NCBI RefSeq assembly: GCF_000189635.1
Contig: NW_002476033.1
Span: 1 to 64,000, forward strand
Origin: Tetrahymena thermophila SB210
Lineage: Eukaryota; Ciliophora; Oligohymenophorea; Hymenostomatida; Tetrahymenidae
Direction of reading: 5' to 3'
DNA length: 64,000 nucleotides
The position numbers were made by a program, and so were the translations under genes. Every line of letters begins with the position of its first letter. The first letter of the stretch is position 1. The notes under the pieces were generated by a model, which had not been told where the DNA came from, did not search any database, and worked only from the letters and a program-made list of their open reading frames with translations. This document shows, piece after piece, positions 37,092-50,722 of this stretch.

Positions 37092-40076
37092 TCAAACTAT
37101 TTAACTGATTGTTTATTTCGTTTCTGAATTATTATTTGAATATTTTTACAACTCAATTGCATTTTCTGTTTCTTAATCTTCAACTTATTTTAATGGAGTG
37201 GTAATGATTTCATCTAAGGATAAATATTTATCACATTTTTCTTTTGTGCTTTACTTTGAAAGAATTTATGTTGATATTTATGATACGTCAGCATTTTAAT
37301 CTGCTTAATTTCTATTTTCACAATCTTTACAATTTTCTTTTTCAAATAGAATAATTTCTGATTATTAAAATTTAAACGATTTTTTTTCATAATGCTTACT
37401 TCCTGATTCTTCTTCATTACGATTATTAAATTTTTACTAACTGTTTTACAATTAGTTTTCATGGTTTACAAAATCTTCTTTCTCATTTGAATATTTTTCA
37501 ATATAAATTTTTTGAGTTTTCTATGTCATTTTTAGATTTAGTCGATTTTCTTTAATATTCTTTAACTCTTGGTTTTCAATTTCATCTTTATCTAGAGTAT
37601 TATCTTCATTAAAATCTATTTGTTTTACAATTTTTTCAGGACTCTTAGTTTCTTCATTCTATTGTCCTTGATTTAAAATTTAAATTTCTCCTTTCTCTTA
37701 TATTAAATCTTCTTAGTATTCTTTGAAGTTAAGACTTTTATTTGAATTTGGAATTTCTTTTTAAGTTGATCCGAAAAAAGTTGAATGACTTTCACTTTTG
37801 TTATCGCTATGTATACTCTTAGCTTGAGATTTTTTTTCTGTTGAATACATTAGCTTAAATTGTGTTATTAGGTTTTCTATATCAGAGAGAGGAAGGTTTT
37901 ACTATTGAAATTGCTTTGCTTTTGGAGGGGTAACAAGAAGCCTATTTTCATATCCTTTCTAGGGTCCAGACCACAAATTCAAAGAATAGAATGAATTAGT
38001 TGTGCAATTTTGAGGTTATGGAAATGGCTAAGATACATGTTTATTTATTTCAGAATTTTGTTCCTGATTACTGAAATTTCCATTGCAAAGTGTCTTATTT
38101 GTTTTGATTCCACAAATTTCATTTACCCCCTAAGATATTTATTGATTCCTACTTGGTAATTATTATTATTATTATTACTGTTGTTAAAACACATTTGAAG
38201 GTTTTTAAATTACATTAAAGTTATTTAAAGTTAAGCCCTAAGGTTGTTAAAAAACCATAGATTTCTAAAGAAAATTTATTTGATGGGGAAAATAAAAACT
38301 TTATTATTGTTATTTTGATTCTGATTAAAGAACAACACTTTATTAATATTTAGATTCTTCCTTAGAATTTAATTAATATTCAAATTATTTTTCCTTTTCA
38401 CACTTTGCTTCGTACTTGTTGTGCTCTTGTGTACATTATTACTACTAAAAATATGTTTATTAATTTTAAGTCTGATCACTCTGCATTTGATTTTAAGAAT
38501 CATCTTAAGACTCAATTAGCTGACTTCTCTGAGTATTATTATTATTATTATCTATTAAAAACTATTACATGTTATTTTTAGGATAATGAAACTAATTTTA
38601 TAGCTCATTTTATAGTGGCTAACCGCTAACTTAGGGAAAGTTAAGCAAATGTGGGGTTTAATTTAAATTTTATGAAACAGCTGGATTTTTTTATTGTTGC
38701 AGGAGTAATTATTGTTAATACATCATAAAATGCATCTATCTTTACTAATAAATTTCTTATTAAGAAATAAGTATGTTACCATTGATTTGAGATGAATTAT
38801 CTGGTTGTTGGTTTTAAGATATGTTTTATTTAAATTAAAATGGTAATTAGAAATTTTAACTTTCAAATTAACAGGGTTGTTAATACTGTGATTAATTAGA
38901 GATTTAGTTAAAATTGTACTGAAAATTTTGTTTAAATTGTTGCTAATTATTTAAATCATTTAACTTTGAAATTTGGGAGGAATTATATAGCTGTTACTAA
39001 TTTTAATTTTAAAGATATTAATATTAGTTTTACTTGAAATCATTGAATTTTTAGTTATTATTTGGATAAAAAAGCTAAGGAGTGTTGAGATTAATGCACT
39101 CGCTTTATAAGCTTTAATTAAATTAAAAAGAAGCGTTTTAATTAGCACCTTAATTGGCTAAATAGCTGTTATTAAAAGATCCCTTAGAAGTTTAAGCATC
39201 TTGGTTATAGCTAGTTTGTAATACACTTGGATTAGGATTATTTATATTAACCATGTTAATTTATGTTCCCAAGGGAGCTCCATTAGCCATGGTAAAGCTT
39301 GGTTATGGCTCCTTATTTTCCTTTTCTGAATTGGCTTTTTTAAGATTCATATTTAACAAAGGGATAAATGGTTATTAAAACTATTAATTTTGAGAGTGAG
39401 ATTTCTAAATTGCCTATTATTACTGCTGAATTCGATGATAGATTTAGTGATTTTATTATTGCTATTCTTGAGCAATTTCATAGTTGATTAATTAAGGTGT
39501 TGGAATTACTAACTAAGGATTGAAAGTGGAATTTAATTTGTCTTATGAGCAAATCATCATATTTTATATGTAATTTTATTGCTTAGTTTAGATTCTACAT
39601 CTGTTGCATTCATTTCTGAATGAAAAATTTAAATTATTACAAATTAAACAAATCCAATCTCCTGCCCGCATAGTAGTAGTAGTAGCATTATTGCCATTGA
39701 AGTTACTGTTTCCAGAGGAAGTATTGTTATTAGAGTTTTATCCTTTGCTTTATCTATTAGTATGGATTGCTTAATTTTTATTAATGATATTACTATTGTT
39801 AAAATTTTAACTTAATGCCTGATTCTAATTCTATTGGCTATTTAATATCTATTTTTAGATATGCTAATGGTTTCCGTATGCACTCTACTAAATATTATAT
39901 GCAAAGGTTTAAGGTTAGATAAGTTGAGTATCTACAGCACCTTCTATCTGTGCTTTTACCTGTTATGGATTATATGGCCTAAAATTTTTTTGAGCGTTTT
40001 GAGTAGATGAACTGGTGGTGGAAAAGAAATTTAGTGAGTCTTAGTATGGATAGTCCTGGTTATAATTGGTTTTCAT
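37092..40076 (-). CDS. Q/N-rich protein with RanBP2-type zinc finger (994 aa, intronless)
   Basis: One unbroken code-6 frame of 995 codons runs from ATG 40076 to TGA 37092-37094. Around residues 138-165 there is a RanBP2-type zinc finger, GDWICLICNNLNFSFRNECN then RC: W-x-C-x2-C-x10-C-x2-C with the conserved NF and R. Such fingers bind single-stranded RNA or ubiquitin. The rest is extremely rich in Gln and Asn, with Q-runs, to about residue 660, then a charged lysine/glutamate-rich C-terminal third. Nearly all the glutamines are TAA or TAG. The layout, RNA-binding-type finger plus a long prion-like tract, is that of RNA-granule proteins, which is an inference. It is divergent from the next gene across 1.6 kb. 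Short standard-code ORFs inside it are fragments between TAA/TAG glutamines. Confidence 0.9.
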
Positions 40077-41646
40077 CTCTTAGTTATGAGGGCTTGGAAA
40101 TAATTTGTTATTTTCAATTTTTGTTGTTTACTTGTTTTTTAATTGTATTTTTATTTGGTAGATATTAGTTAGATTAGTAATAAATATTATTCCTATTTGT
40201 TTGTTTGTACAAAATGGGTAATAAATTGAAGATTCTTTTTATTAAATCTTACTTTCTTTTTTTTTAGTATGTATTAAGTTTTTTAGTTTTTTTTATAATT
40301 TAAATTTTTGTTTTTTCTGTGATGGATTTTATTTAAAAACTAACAAGAAGATTCACTTTATTTCTAATCAATTAAATAGGATATTGTCAATTTGATTAAA
40401 TTGCATCACCAAATATCAAAATAGATAAACATGCATGCATACTCAATCAATATAATTATTTTGCTTTACTCATTTGATCGATAATAGTAGCTTTTGAAAT
40501 TCCTTGTTATTTATATTCAGATTTATAAGAAGTTGTAACCCAAAATTACTTTTAAACTATATTTTTTGCTAATTTATTGTATAAATACTAACTGCTTATG
40601 AATATCTCATTTACATTTCAACTACTCTATATTAGGGAGTGTTTTTAATATTAATCTCAACTTTTAACGAAAAAATTGCAATTTAAATTGGCTTTAGAAC
40701 GTATTTTTATTTATATTTTAAATTTGTAAATATCTTTTCAGCTCTCTTAACTGTCTATTTATTCAAATTTCTCTTAGCTTTTAAATAGCCACAAATATTT
40801 GATTTTGAAATATTTAGATGTTTCTTTATGGTAAAAATATAATAAATTTGATAATTGCATTTAATTTTCATTTGACCACTCATTTACTTATTTATTATTA
40901 TTAATTTATCATAAACAAGACTAAATTTATTAATTTACATAAATTTTTCTTTTTATATCCATGATATTTTATCTAATTCATGGATCTTATATTTCATTCT
41001 ATTCAAAATAAATTCAAATAATCATTTTCTATTAATATATGTTATAAGCCTTTAATATATGAATAAATATTTGATTAATCAACATGTAACTTTTACCTAA
41101 CTCTAAACATTCTTTAAAAATAAATTGATTAATTATTAGAAAGTAATTGATAATATTTGATCTTTGTAAATTTATTTGAACTGTAACTTTATTAAATTAG
41201 TACCATTATTTAAGAAAATATTTGTAACAAAATTAATATTGAAATAATTCAATCCAGAAATCTTACTTCACTAATACTGATAATTTATTATTGTATCATA
41301 AAGAATTTGTTTCCTTTTCATCCTTTAGAAATATATAAACCAAGAAAAAATTTAACTTATCAAAAAGGCTTATTAATTAATATAATTGCAAAAGTAACAT
41401 CAAAATATTTTGACATATTACTTTACTCTTGATCATTAAGATATTAATTATATTATCAATGTAAAAAACCTCTACCAAATATTAACAGTTTTTAAGAACT
41501 AAATTTTTCAAAATTAAACATAGACATTCCTGAAACAATAACCATTTACTTTCTAACCCTAGCCTATAGTTTTAGAGAAAATTTCTTTGAAATACGTACT
41601 ATATACAAACATTATCAAAACAGAGTCATAGATAAAATTTCTAAAT
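40077..41646. other. Divergent intergenic region
   Basis: This 1.57-kb AT-rich spacer separates two divergent Q/N-rich genes and should contain both promoters. A CATGCATGCATAC tract lies at about 40430. No gene is visible. Confidence 0.4.
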
Positions 41647-44600
41647 ATGTCAATCTATAGTGGGTTCGGTACAAGAAAACAAGAACATGAGTACAATACT
41701 TCAATTGAGCGCCTCATTAATTTATTGTCTTAAAAAATATTAGAACTCCATTTGAATTGTTTGTTGCTTTATTCATTTTTAGAAAATTAATTTTATAATT
41801 TGGAATTTAATTGATTGAACAAAATATTTTTATATTAGAGGGCATAGATGACCAAAAGTTTGTAGTATCCTTTGGGAAAATATATGGAGCTATTACAAAA
41901 TTAGAGTAAAATAAATATCTCCCTCCTAAATTTTCTGAATCTGCTAATGAACTAGCTAAAAAATTGGGTTTTTATTATGAGTAAATTTCAAATGCGATTG
42001 GAAGCAATTATTCTACAATCTAAATGGTAAAAACTATCAAATTCTTCAAATAAAGCATCATATTCTAAAAATAAAAAACTTTCTTTTTATAAAGAACGAG
42101 AGGATTGTGAAGAATAGTAGTCTACTGAATTCTAGTAAGCAAACATTGAGTGTGCAAAAAAATATGAATTAATAAAAGGCTAGTCCATAATTGGCTATGA
42201 GCTAATCCCCAAGATTACCAACGGTAAAATTAATTATGTTCGTTAAAAAAAAAAAATTTAAAATGGTTTTTGATTTCTCAACAATCTCTATCGATAAATA
42301 TTTTAAAATTTAGTTTAAAATTTTGTATTTAAATTTTTAAATTAGAAAAATAAAAGTAAATCTGGAATCAGCTCGCCTAAAATATTGAATAGATTAGATG
42401 AAGGATATAAAACAGATAAATAAGAATCAACAGGAGATGAGCTAAACCAGACTTTTCCAATAAAATAAAAAAATAGGAATAGCTTTGATAATACTAACAA
42501 AAAATAAGTTTTAAACAATGATAAAAAGCAAAGCAACATAAATTAAAATAATCACGGCAGCTAAAATAACATAGTTTCAGTGAGTTAAGTAATATAAAAT
42601 TAATAAATTTAAATGGCTAGATAAAATAGTTCAAATAATAATAAATCCTCAGTAATTCCTTCTGTTGTTTTACAACCTATTCCATTACAATAGCTTGACT
42701 AAAATAAAAAAAATAATAACGAACTGCTTATTTAAGTCAATCTTCTTGAAGAGTCAAACAAGTTTGTTAATTTGTATCCTTCATCAGATTAAGATAGCTA
42801 GCAAAATTATGAATTAAATGATCATAAGCTTAAGCAATAAAATGATTAATTTTTAGATAAATGGTCTAAACTGTGCTCTAACATTTATAAATACTAAACT
42901 GGAGAATAGCCACAAATCAAAAATGAAAGCACATAAGAATTAAGTAAATATTTTTTTATCATTTATATCTTTTATAACAAATAATTAAGTCACTAAAAAT
43001 ACATTAAATTAGTTTGTTAAATTATGCTAACATTTTAAATTAAATTTATGGAAAAATAAATAAATATTTTTTAGCTGTAAGACAGACCTCTAAGTTAAGC
43101 TATTTTTTACTAATTTTATATAAGAATTAGATTTTTATTTGTTTTTAATTAAGAGTTAGATAATCAATACTGTATTAATTATTTAACTAATATTTTCAAG
43201 GGACTTAAAAAGTTTTGGGTAAAAATAAACTTAAGATGGTTCAAAAAATTTTTTAAATTTGATTTTAATAGTTTCGTATTTTTGATTTAATGTGGTATAT
43301 AGCCTTAAATTAACATATTAAAGTAACTTAGAGTACTCTCAGCATTTATTTTATTTTAAAAATATCATTTTTATTATTTAACTTCTTTAGTTAAGTATAA
43401 ATAATTTTTATTAACTAGATGAAGAATAAATTGCAAATGGGAATGGATTAGATCCTATAGCATAAGAAGCATTAAATTTTCAAATTATTTAAAAGCAAAG
43501 ATAATAATATTACTAATAGCAAATGATAAAAAATTAACAGTTCATTCAAAGCCAAATATTGAATTAAAAATTATTTAATTAGTAAATGTAATAAAATTTA
43601 TAGGGTAATCAAGATAATTTAGCAGTATCTAGAGTTTCTAGAAAAAATGCTGTTTCCTAATCACTTTAAAGATATTAAAAATAATCTCCATAAGCAAAAA
43701 ATAACAGATCTACATCAATTACCAACCCTACAACAGTTAAAGTCAATAACAGGTATAATTTAGATAACTCTAAGCTATTATCACAAAAAAAAGAAAACTA
43801 TAAAAAACTTAACTAAAATGGCTAGAATGTACCTCAATTTACAAATTTCTCAAATAACTCTACTTCTAACAAAAATTCTTCTAGTAATTTGAGGGTACTT
43901 CCAGATTTAAATACCTCTTAAAATCTAGGAAGTTTAAATTAGAATAATATTTAAATTTAGTAAAGCTACTAATTCCACAATGAGTCCAATTTTCCAGAGC
44001 CTAAAAAGTAACTAAATAATGTCAGCGAAGATCTTCCTTAATCATATCAAAATAGATACAAGCAACAGTAATTGCTTTAAGATTTATAATCTATAAATTT
44101 ACTTATTTCACAAATACAGGTTTTAATTTTTTATTTTTATTAAATTCTAGAGCAATTTCAGGAAAAGAGAGCAACTAAGATAACTTAAATACTCAAATAA
44201 ATGCTACAAAAAAGCAACAAATGATTTTTTAAAATAGAGAACCAATAAATTACAGAAATTAAAAAACAGAAGGGACAGAATAAATACAATAAAATATATC
44301 TCTTCCTTAAACTAATTAATCTTATTCATTTAGTAATTCTAAAAATATAGTCGTAAATGGAGGAAAGAAACAAAAATCACCTTATAATTCTATTTTGGGC
44401 TATCCTATACAATAAAAGAATAAAGCAAGAAGATTATCTAATATTTAGTTAGAAAATGATTAAGAAGATCCTTTCAGTCTAGATCAAAGCATACAAAGAA
44501 TATATAAAGAATCAAAGGCATATTCGACTCAACATAAAGAAAATAAATAAATGGCAAATTTTAATCTTTCTTAATCTACAAAAAATTAGAATAAGGAAGA

Positions 44601-44676
44601 TATTTAAATACCTCAACTTCAACCTTAAATTTAACCAAAAAATGAAAGCGGATTCTTCATCACTCCAACACAATGA
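41647..44676 (+). CDS. Q/N-rich protein with conserved-looking N-terminal domain
   Basis: The gene starts at ATG 41647 and ends at TGA 44674-44676. Exon 1 reads MSIYSGFGTRKQEHEYNTSI and ERLINLLSQKILELHLN. After an intron of about 130 bases the next exon has GIDDQKFVVSFGKIYGAITK and YLPPKFSESANELAKKLGF, a compact helical domain that looks conserved. The remainder is spread over several exons and is low-complexity, rich in Gln, Asn, Ser and Lys, with introns near 42030, 42230, 42940-43430, 43590 and 44120. The last residues are GFFITPTQ. I half-recognise the N-terminal block as belonging to a widespread ciliate protein family, but cannot name it or assign a function. Border details in the low-complexity part are approximate. 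Confidence 0.7.
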
Positions 44677-45039
44677 ATTAACTAAAAGCATTTATTTGAA
44701 ACATAAAAAATAAAAAATATTTAATTTAAAAATGTATATTGTAAAAAAATTTTTATATTTTATGAAATAAATTTAAATATTAAATTATAATAAAGAAAAA
44801 TAATTAATAAAATTTAACTAATTTATGCAAATGTAAACTATTGAAAAACAAACATCAAATTAAGAAAGTAAGTAGTTTTTTAATATGCTTTTATTCTATA
44901 TTTTAATACAAATTATTTTATTTTAAGATATTTTTAAAAATTTATTTAACAGATTGACTGTTTATATATTTATATCATAGTAGACGATAATAGATACATA
45001 CATAGATAGATAGATAGATAAACTATGAGATATAGTTTT
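44677..45039. other. Short convergent intergenic region
   Basis: 363 bases between convergent 3' ends, AT-rich, with a GATA microsatellite at 44995-45020 directly next to the kinase stop codon. Confidence 0.5.
44995..45020. repeat. GATA microsatellite
   Basis: ACAT then four to five GATA units in tandem, in the 3' flank of the minus-strand kinase gene. Confidence 0.85.
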
Positions 45040-48000
45040 TCAATTGAAAAGAATATAACTCAAGCTATCATTTGAAATTGGGTTTTTTAATTCTTTTAGG
45101 TTGTTAATATTGTTAGGGTTGTGTAAGAAGGGCAAAGGGTTTTAAATGAAATTTTTTTTCTGCTAGCAAGGATTTTTCATGTTTTTTTCGTTTTGCTTAT
45201 CAATATCATCATCCCAATATCCCTTATCTGACAAGTAATTTGGTGTAAATTCAAGTATTTGATTATCTAAATAGCTTGCCTCTTCTCCGATGCTAGGCGA
45301 GGCTTCTAAATTAGGGTCATTTTTTTACTTTAAATTGCTAGGTGATAAATTTTACATATTTAAATTTGATTCCTAAATTATTTACTATTATTATTGATTA
45401 TAATTCAAATTTAAATCTGGTGCTTAATGGTTGTTTATGTTGTAAAAGTAAATATAGTTAGGATTTATGAGATTTTCTTTCTTAGGTATATCATTATTTA
45501 AGCCAACAAAATTCAAAGAATAGTCAAATAAAGAAATTTGATTTTCATTGTTTTGAATTTTAGTTTCAGGTGGTTCGTTAGCATCAATTTTACAGTTTCC
45601 TAAATTTCTTTGTAGATTAAATGTATTTTTTAATTATTCTTCTGCTTCTTTTGATGCAAGATTCGTAATTAAGTCTTAGTTTTACTTCTGGATTTATATC
45701 ACAGGGAAGCTAGAATTTTGCCAAACAGTTTGAGCTTAACTCTGATAATTTGTAGATTGACTTTAGTGAGCTATACTTTCATTACGAGAATATACATAAT
45801 TTTTTAATATTGGTTAATCTAAATTTAAGTTATTCAAGTTTGGTTTAGCTTAAATCTCATTTAAACTAGAAGATTTTTAATAAGTACTAGGTTGTTGTAT
45901 ATTATCAGATATATTTTCTTTGTTATTCTCATTGGCTATTCTTAAGCTTGTTTCAAAATTATTTGATAAAAGGTTTTCTTTTTAGTCAAAGTTATTATTC
46001 TTTGTGTATTCATAAAGACTAAATTAATTTTGAGAGTCTTATCCATTTCTTTATCCAATCAAATTTTGAGTATTTTTTTCGTTATTAAATTCTACTTAAT
46101 AAGCACTTACAACATCTTAATTTATCTAATAATTCATGCTTTGAATATTATTTTGTTTATTGCTTCTTTTTTAATGTTAGGTTATATTTTTTCTATATTC
46201 TTCTAATGGGTCAGGCAAACAATCAAATGGATCTAAAAATTTATTAATTTAATTTTTTTAAGTCTCTTAATCAATTTTTTCATTTTAATTTTCTATTTTG
46301 TCACATTTATTAGAAATTATTTCATTTATTTCTTTATCTTCTTCATTTAAAGGATAGTCTTTTACATAAAGAATATTTTCAACATTTTTTTACAAATTTA
46401 GAAAGATATTTGGATCCAAACTTTTATCTGTGTTTTATAAACAGAAGTTAGTTGCTAACAATTAATTATTATTATTAAAGTTCGCTTCACTTTTCATGAC
46501 AAATTCAAAGTTATTAGAATTCACTCCTTGCATGCATGGCATTTCTTAGTCTATCTTTTATGAGCTTTATGAGTTTTAAAAATTAAATAATCCTTATTTA
46601 AAATCTGTAAAATTGTTGTCTATTACAATTTGATCACTAATTTATTTTTCTTTAAAGTCTTCTTTTTATTAAAAGAAATTTACAGCTCCTGAATTATTTT
46701 CAAAAGATGAAAATTTGTTTAAATTTATTTAACTAGGCTCAAGTAGATTTTCGAATTTATTATTATTGTTGTTTAAATTTAATTAATTTTAACAAATTTT
46801 ATTACCTTAAAAGCTTGGAAATTCTTCTTGATTTTTATTTTTTTATTATTCATTGAGCAAAAAAACCTAGTTTTGAAAATTTTTTGATTGATTAGGAATA
46901 CATTATTATTATAGATCTATTTTTTCCTAACACATAATAGAAACTTCTTCTGATTATTTATTTGATTTGTTTTCTAAATCAAAATTATAATTATTACTTT
47001 GAATATTAACTGATAGCTTTTATGTCTGATTGATTTCTTTTTTTTATTCAGAGGAGTCGAAGCTGCTCAAATTTTAAATTAAGTTCTATGATTTTAAATA
47101 TTCTTGCACATAAAATTTAAAATTTTAATCATATTTTTTAAATATTAAAATTAAGTCTTCTAATAGCACCTTCTGCTTATTATCTGGAGACTTAACCAAG
47201 TTATATTTTATGCTCAATTTCAATATAAAATCAAAAAAGATAGAATGATCACCTTTACCCAAATATGTTTGCACAAATTATTAAAATAGAGTCTTATCCA
47301 AGCATCCAAAATTATAAGTAAACATTCTCTTGTTAAACTATTCAAAATCTTATTTTGAAAATTCAAGGAGCTAATAGAGTTTTGCATAATTTTCGTCACT
47401 AAGATTTTATTCAGATTATTCAGATGTCTTCTCAGAAATGTCACTTTTAAAATCAATATTTTGATTTATATTTTTTATAATGGCTTAATTTCCACTTTTT
47501 AAATCAAATTAGTATTTATTTTTATGATTAATTTAGTTTTCACTTTTTAATGACAATAAATTCTCATTATTTTACTATAAATTTAAATCAATTTTGTTTT
47601 CATTTTTATGATCATTTTCATTTTTTAACGAAATTTAGTTTTAATTTTATAAAACTTAGTTTTCATTTTTTTAGATAATTTGATTTTCATTTTTAAATGT
47701 TTTATCATTTACATTTCTTGAAGGAAATTTATTTTCATTCATTTAGAAAATTTAATTTTTGTTTTTTTATGCTACTTATTTTTCTGATTGCTGAGGCTTT
47801 AAATTAAGTTAATCTTTTTAAATTTCATTATCGCTAATAGTTGGATGCATTTCTTTTTGAGTAGAAGGAGTGAAAAGACAGCTTTAAGGAGCTTAGAAGT
47901 AATTGTCTTCAAATAATTCTTAATATGAAATTCTTTTAGTGGGTTCTATCTGAAGCATTTTTTTAATTAGACTTTTAGCTTTTTCTGATACGCTTATTTA

Positions 48001-49175
48001 CTCTTAAAAACGTATTGGTATTTTTTTTATCTTTTCTAAAAGGTCGTACTGAGAAGTTACCCTTGGCCAAGGAGTGCATCCATAAAGTAGCTCATAAAAA
48101 ATAATTCCAACTGACCAAATATCACATTTGCTATCCTATAATCATGAAAAAACGATTTAAAAATATTTTAATTAAATGAATTAGAAATTATTTTTATTTT
48201 TATGATATTGATTTTTTAAAATATTTAGTGATCACTTATTTGAAATTTATGTTAAAAAAATTTCCTACATGAAAAATAATCAAATTAAAATTGATTATTT
48301 TTCTTAAAATTGATAAAATAATCTGCGAAACTTTAATTAATATTTAAAATCTGATCAAAAAATCTTGAAGTCTGAGTTTCAGATTTACCAAAGCATTTTT
48401 GAAATCAAAATAATTTGCATTTTAATATATTTAAATATCAATAAGATTTCTTTTTAACATTTTATGTTTAAATATTTAATTAGTTTTTTAAAAAAAAGAA
48501 TAGTAAATAAAATAATTTTGTTGCAATTTTTACATAAGGTTTTCCAAGCAATATTTGTGGGTCCATATACAAAGGTGTTCCAACTTAAGATTTTATCATA
48601 TCTTGATTGTTTAATATTTTTGCAAATCCAAAATCAGCCAATTTATAAACAAATCCTTAAGGAGTCTAAGCTACTAATATATTTTCAGGCTTTATATCTC
48701 TGTGTACTATTGATCTTTAATACATTTCTTTTAAACCGCTCATTATTTATATCATAATCTATTTTGCTTTGTTTTCTGAAAACTTTTTCTCTTTTTAAAT
48801 TTGTTGTTTGAGGTTACCAGCATTGCAGTAGTCTAAAATCAAGTAATAATTGTTATCCGAAATCAAAAACTCTTTAAGCCTAACTATATTTTCGGATTTC
48901 ATCTACTTTTATACTCCTACTTCCTGGCGGAGAAGCTTTTCAAGGTAATCTTTCTTTCCATTAATTAAATTTTTGCTAATTTATTTAGCTGCCCATACTT
49001 CGTTCTATTTATCTGTACATTTGTATACTACACCAAATGACCCTGACCCAAGAATGTCTTTCATGCAAATTGTGTAGTCTCCAATTTACTTGATAGCATC
49101 TACAAATAAAAACTTTTAAATATAAGGATGATAAAGAAAAATAAAAAAACCTGATGCTCCTTTTTATGGTTTCAT
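45040..49175 (-). CDS. ULK/ATG1-like protein kinase with ~1000-residue Q/N-rich tail (1228 aa)
   Basis: Exons 49175-49151, 49099-48534 and 48135-45040 join in phase to 1229 codons; introns are 51 and 398 bases. The kinase domain (residues about 15-270) has the Gly loop LGSGSFGVVY, the lysine in AAKQIS, HRDIKPEN, DFG, an activation segment ending GTPLYMDPQIL and CDIWSVG. The ending of the activation segment resembles the ULK/ATG1 branch. The last exon carries the C-lobe and then about 950 residues of Q/N-rich sequence, including a stretch with repeated KNENQ-type units (about residues 330-430) and, later, FLDPFDCLPDPLEEY. The tail presumably provides docking or condensation rather than catalysis. 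The 398-base intron lies at the same codon as the long intron of the EF-hand kinase. Confidence 0.9.
48136..48533 (-). other. Long (398-base) intron at the conserved kinase position
   Basis: The donor follows LLGKPY and the acceptor precedes DSKCDIWSVG, phase 0. It interrupts the kinase domain just after the activation segment, as does the 905-base intron of the EF-hand kinase. AT-rich, without visible coding sequence. Confidence 0.85.
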
Positions 49176-50722
49176 GAGTTTTAGGTATTATTTTTATAAC
49201 TATAAAGAATCTAATAAGCCCTTATTTTGCGCAAATATTGTTATTCAAATTATTGTTATTAGATTATTAATTTAAAACACAATCTTTGTGATTTTTTAAA
49301 TCTGTTTGAATTTTAATAACGAAAAATAGTCGCTAATTTAATCATCAAAGTTTTCTAATTTTATTAAAAACTTCTATTAAACTAAAATCCTAATTAAATA
49401 ATGATAAATTTTAAATTCATAGAGAAAATTGAGATGTCAATTAGATTTTTATTTAAATAAGAAAAATATATTTTTTAAATATTTCAAACTCTTTTTTTAA
49501 AAAAATAGAATTATTTTATTTTATTTTTCTTTTTTATTTTTTATTTTTAGATATTTAAATAATAATTATTTTTTTTTCAGTAAATAAAATTTTTTCCAAA
49601 AATAAAAAATATTAAAGAATTATTTAAAAATAGAAAAATTATTACCAGCTCATAAATTTAATTTAATTTAACTTCATAAATAATATATTTTCTAAAATTA
49701 ATTTAGGATCAAATTTAATTTTGTACTTAGCGAATCATTTATTTTAAATCAATTAAGTTATTATATTGTGTAAGTAAATTTTGTAAATATATTTTTTAAA
49801 GGAAATAGATAATGAAAAAAAAATTTGTTTACTTATTTTTTAAACATAATTATTAATTTTTTTAATAAAATTCATGATAAAAATAAGATCATATATGCAC
49901 TTTATACCATATCTAATTAAACATAAAATGTTAATTGAAACTCTCTACTAACTAAGTATAATAAATAAGGTCAGAGTTAGGCTTTAAACTTTTATATTCT
50001 AATTATGAATATTAATATGTTTTATACATACTTTCCTTATTCATTATTTACCTATCATTTCTAATATAAAATATAGAATTTATTTAAAATAATCTTTATT
50101 AAATGATGAAAAAAGTAATTGAGTCATATTTTATATAATTAATATAATGTTACCTTCCTAAAATTCCTAATTTAAAGCTGATAAAGAGATATTTTTTGTA
50201 TGAAAATATATTTTTCAAAATAGGCTATAAATTTATATCATACTGAAAATTAATTTATTAATTTTTCTTTAAAATTGAATAAGGCAATCTAAAAAAATAG
50301 ATAAAGTAAGTGAGGATTATGATAAATATGTAATATGAAATTGTATTACGCATAGTAAAGCTAAAATGTCAATTTTATAAATTAAAACTTTCTTTAGAAA
50401 ATTTGCGGAATAAAAAGAGAGTAAAAACCTCTTTTTATAATGTTTTCATTCAAAAAAATTAATGTTTCGATTTATTATCAACAAGATTGAAATTTATGTG
50501 CGTTATAATTGATATAGCACATTATGAATATACCTGACGCAATTAATAGGTAAGTAATTAAATTTCTAAAAATCTAAAAGTAATTCCTTCTTTTATTTAT
50601 ATGCCACTATTAAAACCAAATAATATTATCTAAAAAAAAAAAAGTTAAAATAAATCTAAATAGCAATATTATTAAAATAATAATAGCACAAAAAACTTAA
50701 GATAAATTTATTAGCCAAATAA
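49176..50722. other. Divergent intergenic region
   Basis: 1.5 kb of AT-rich DNA between divergent genes. No coding frame or element stands out. Confidence 0.4.

Noticed and set aside
48464-48757. 97-residue plus-strand ORF
   Set aside because: Antisense to the kinase domain exon, including HRDIKPEN and DFG on minus.
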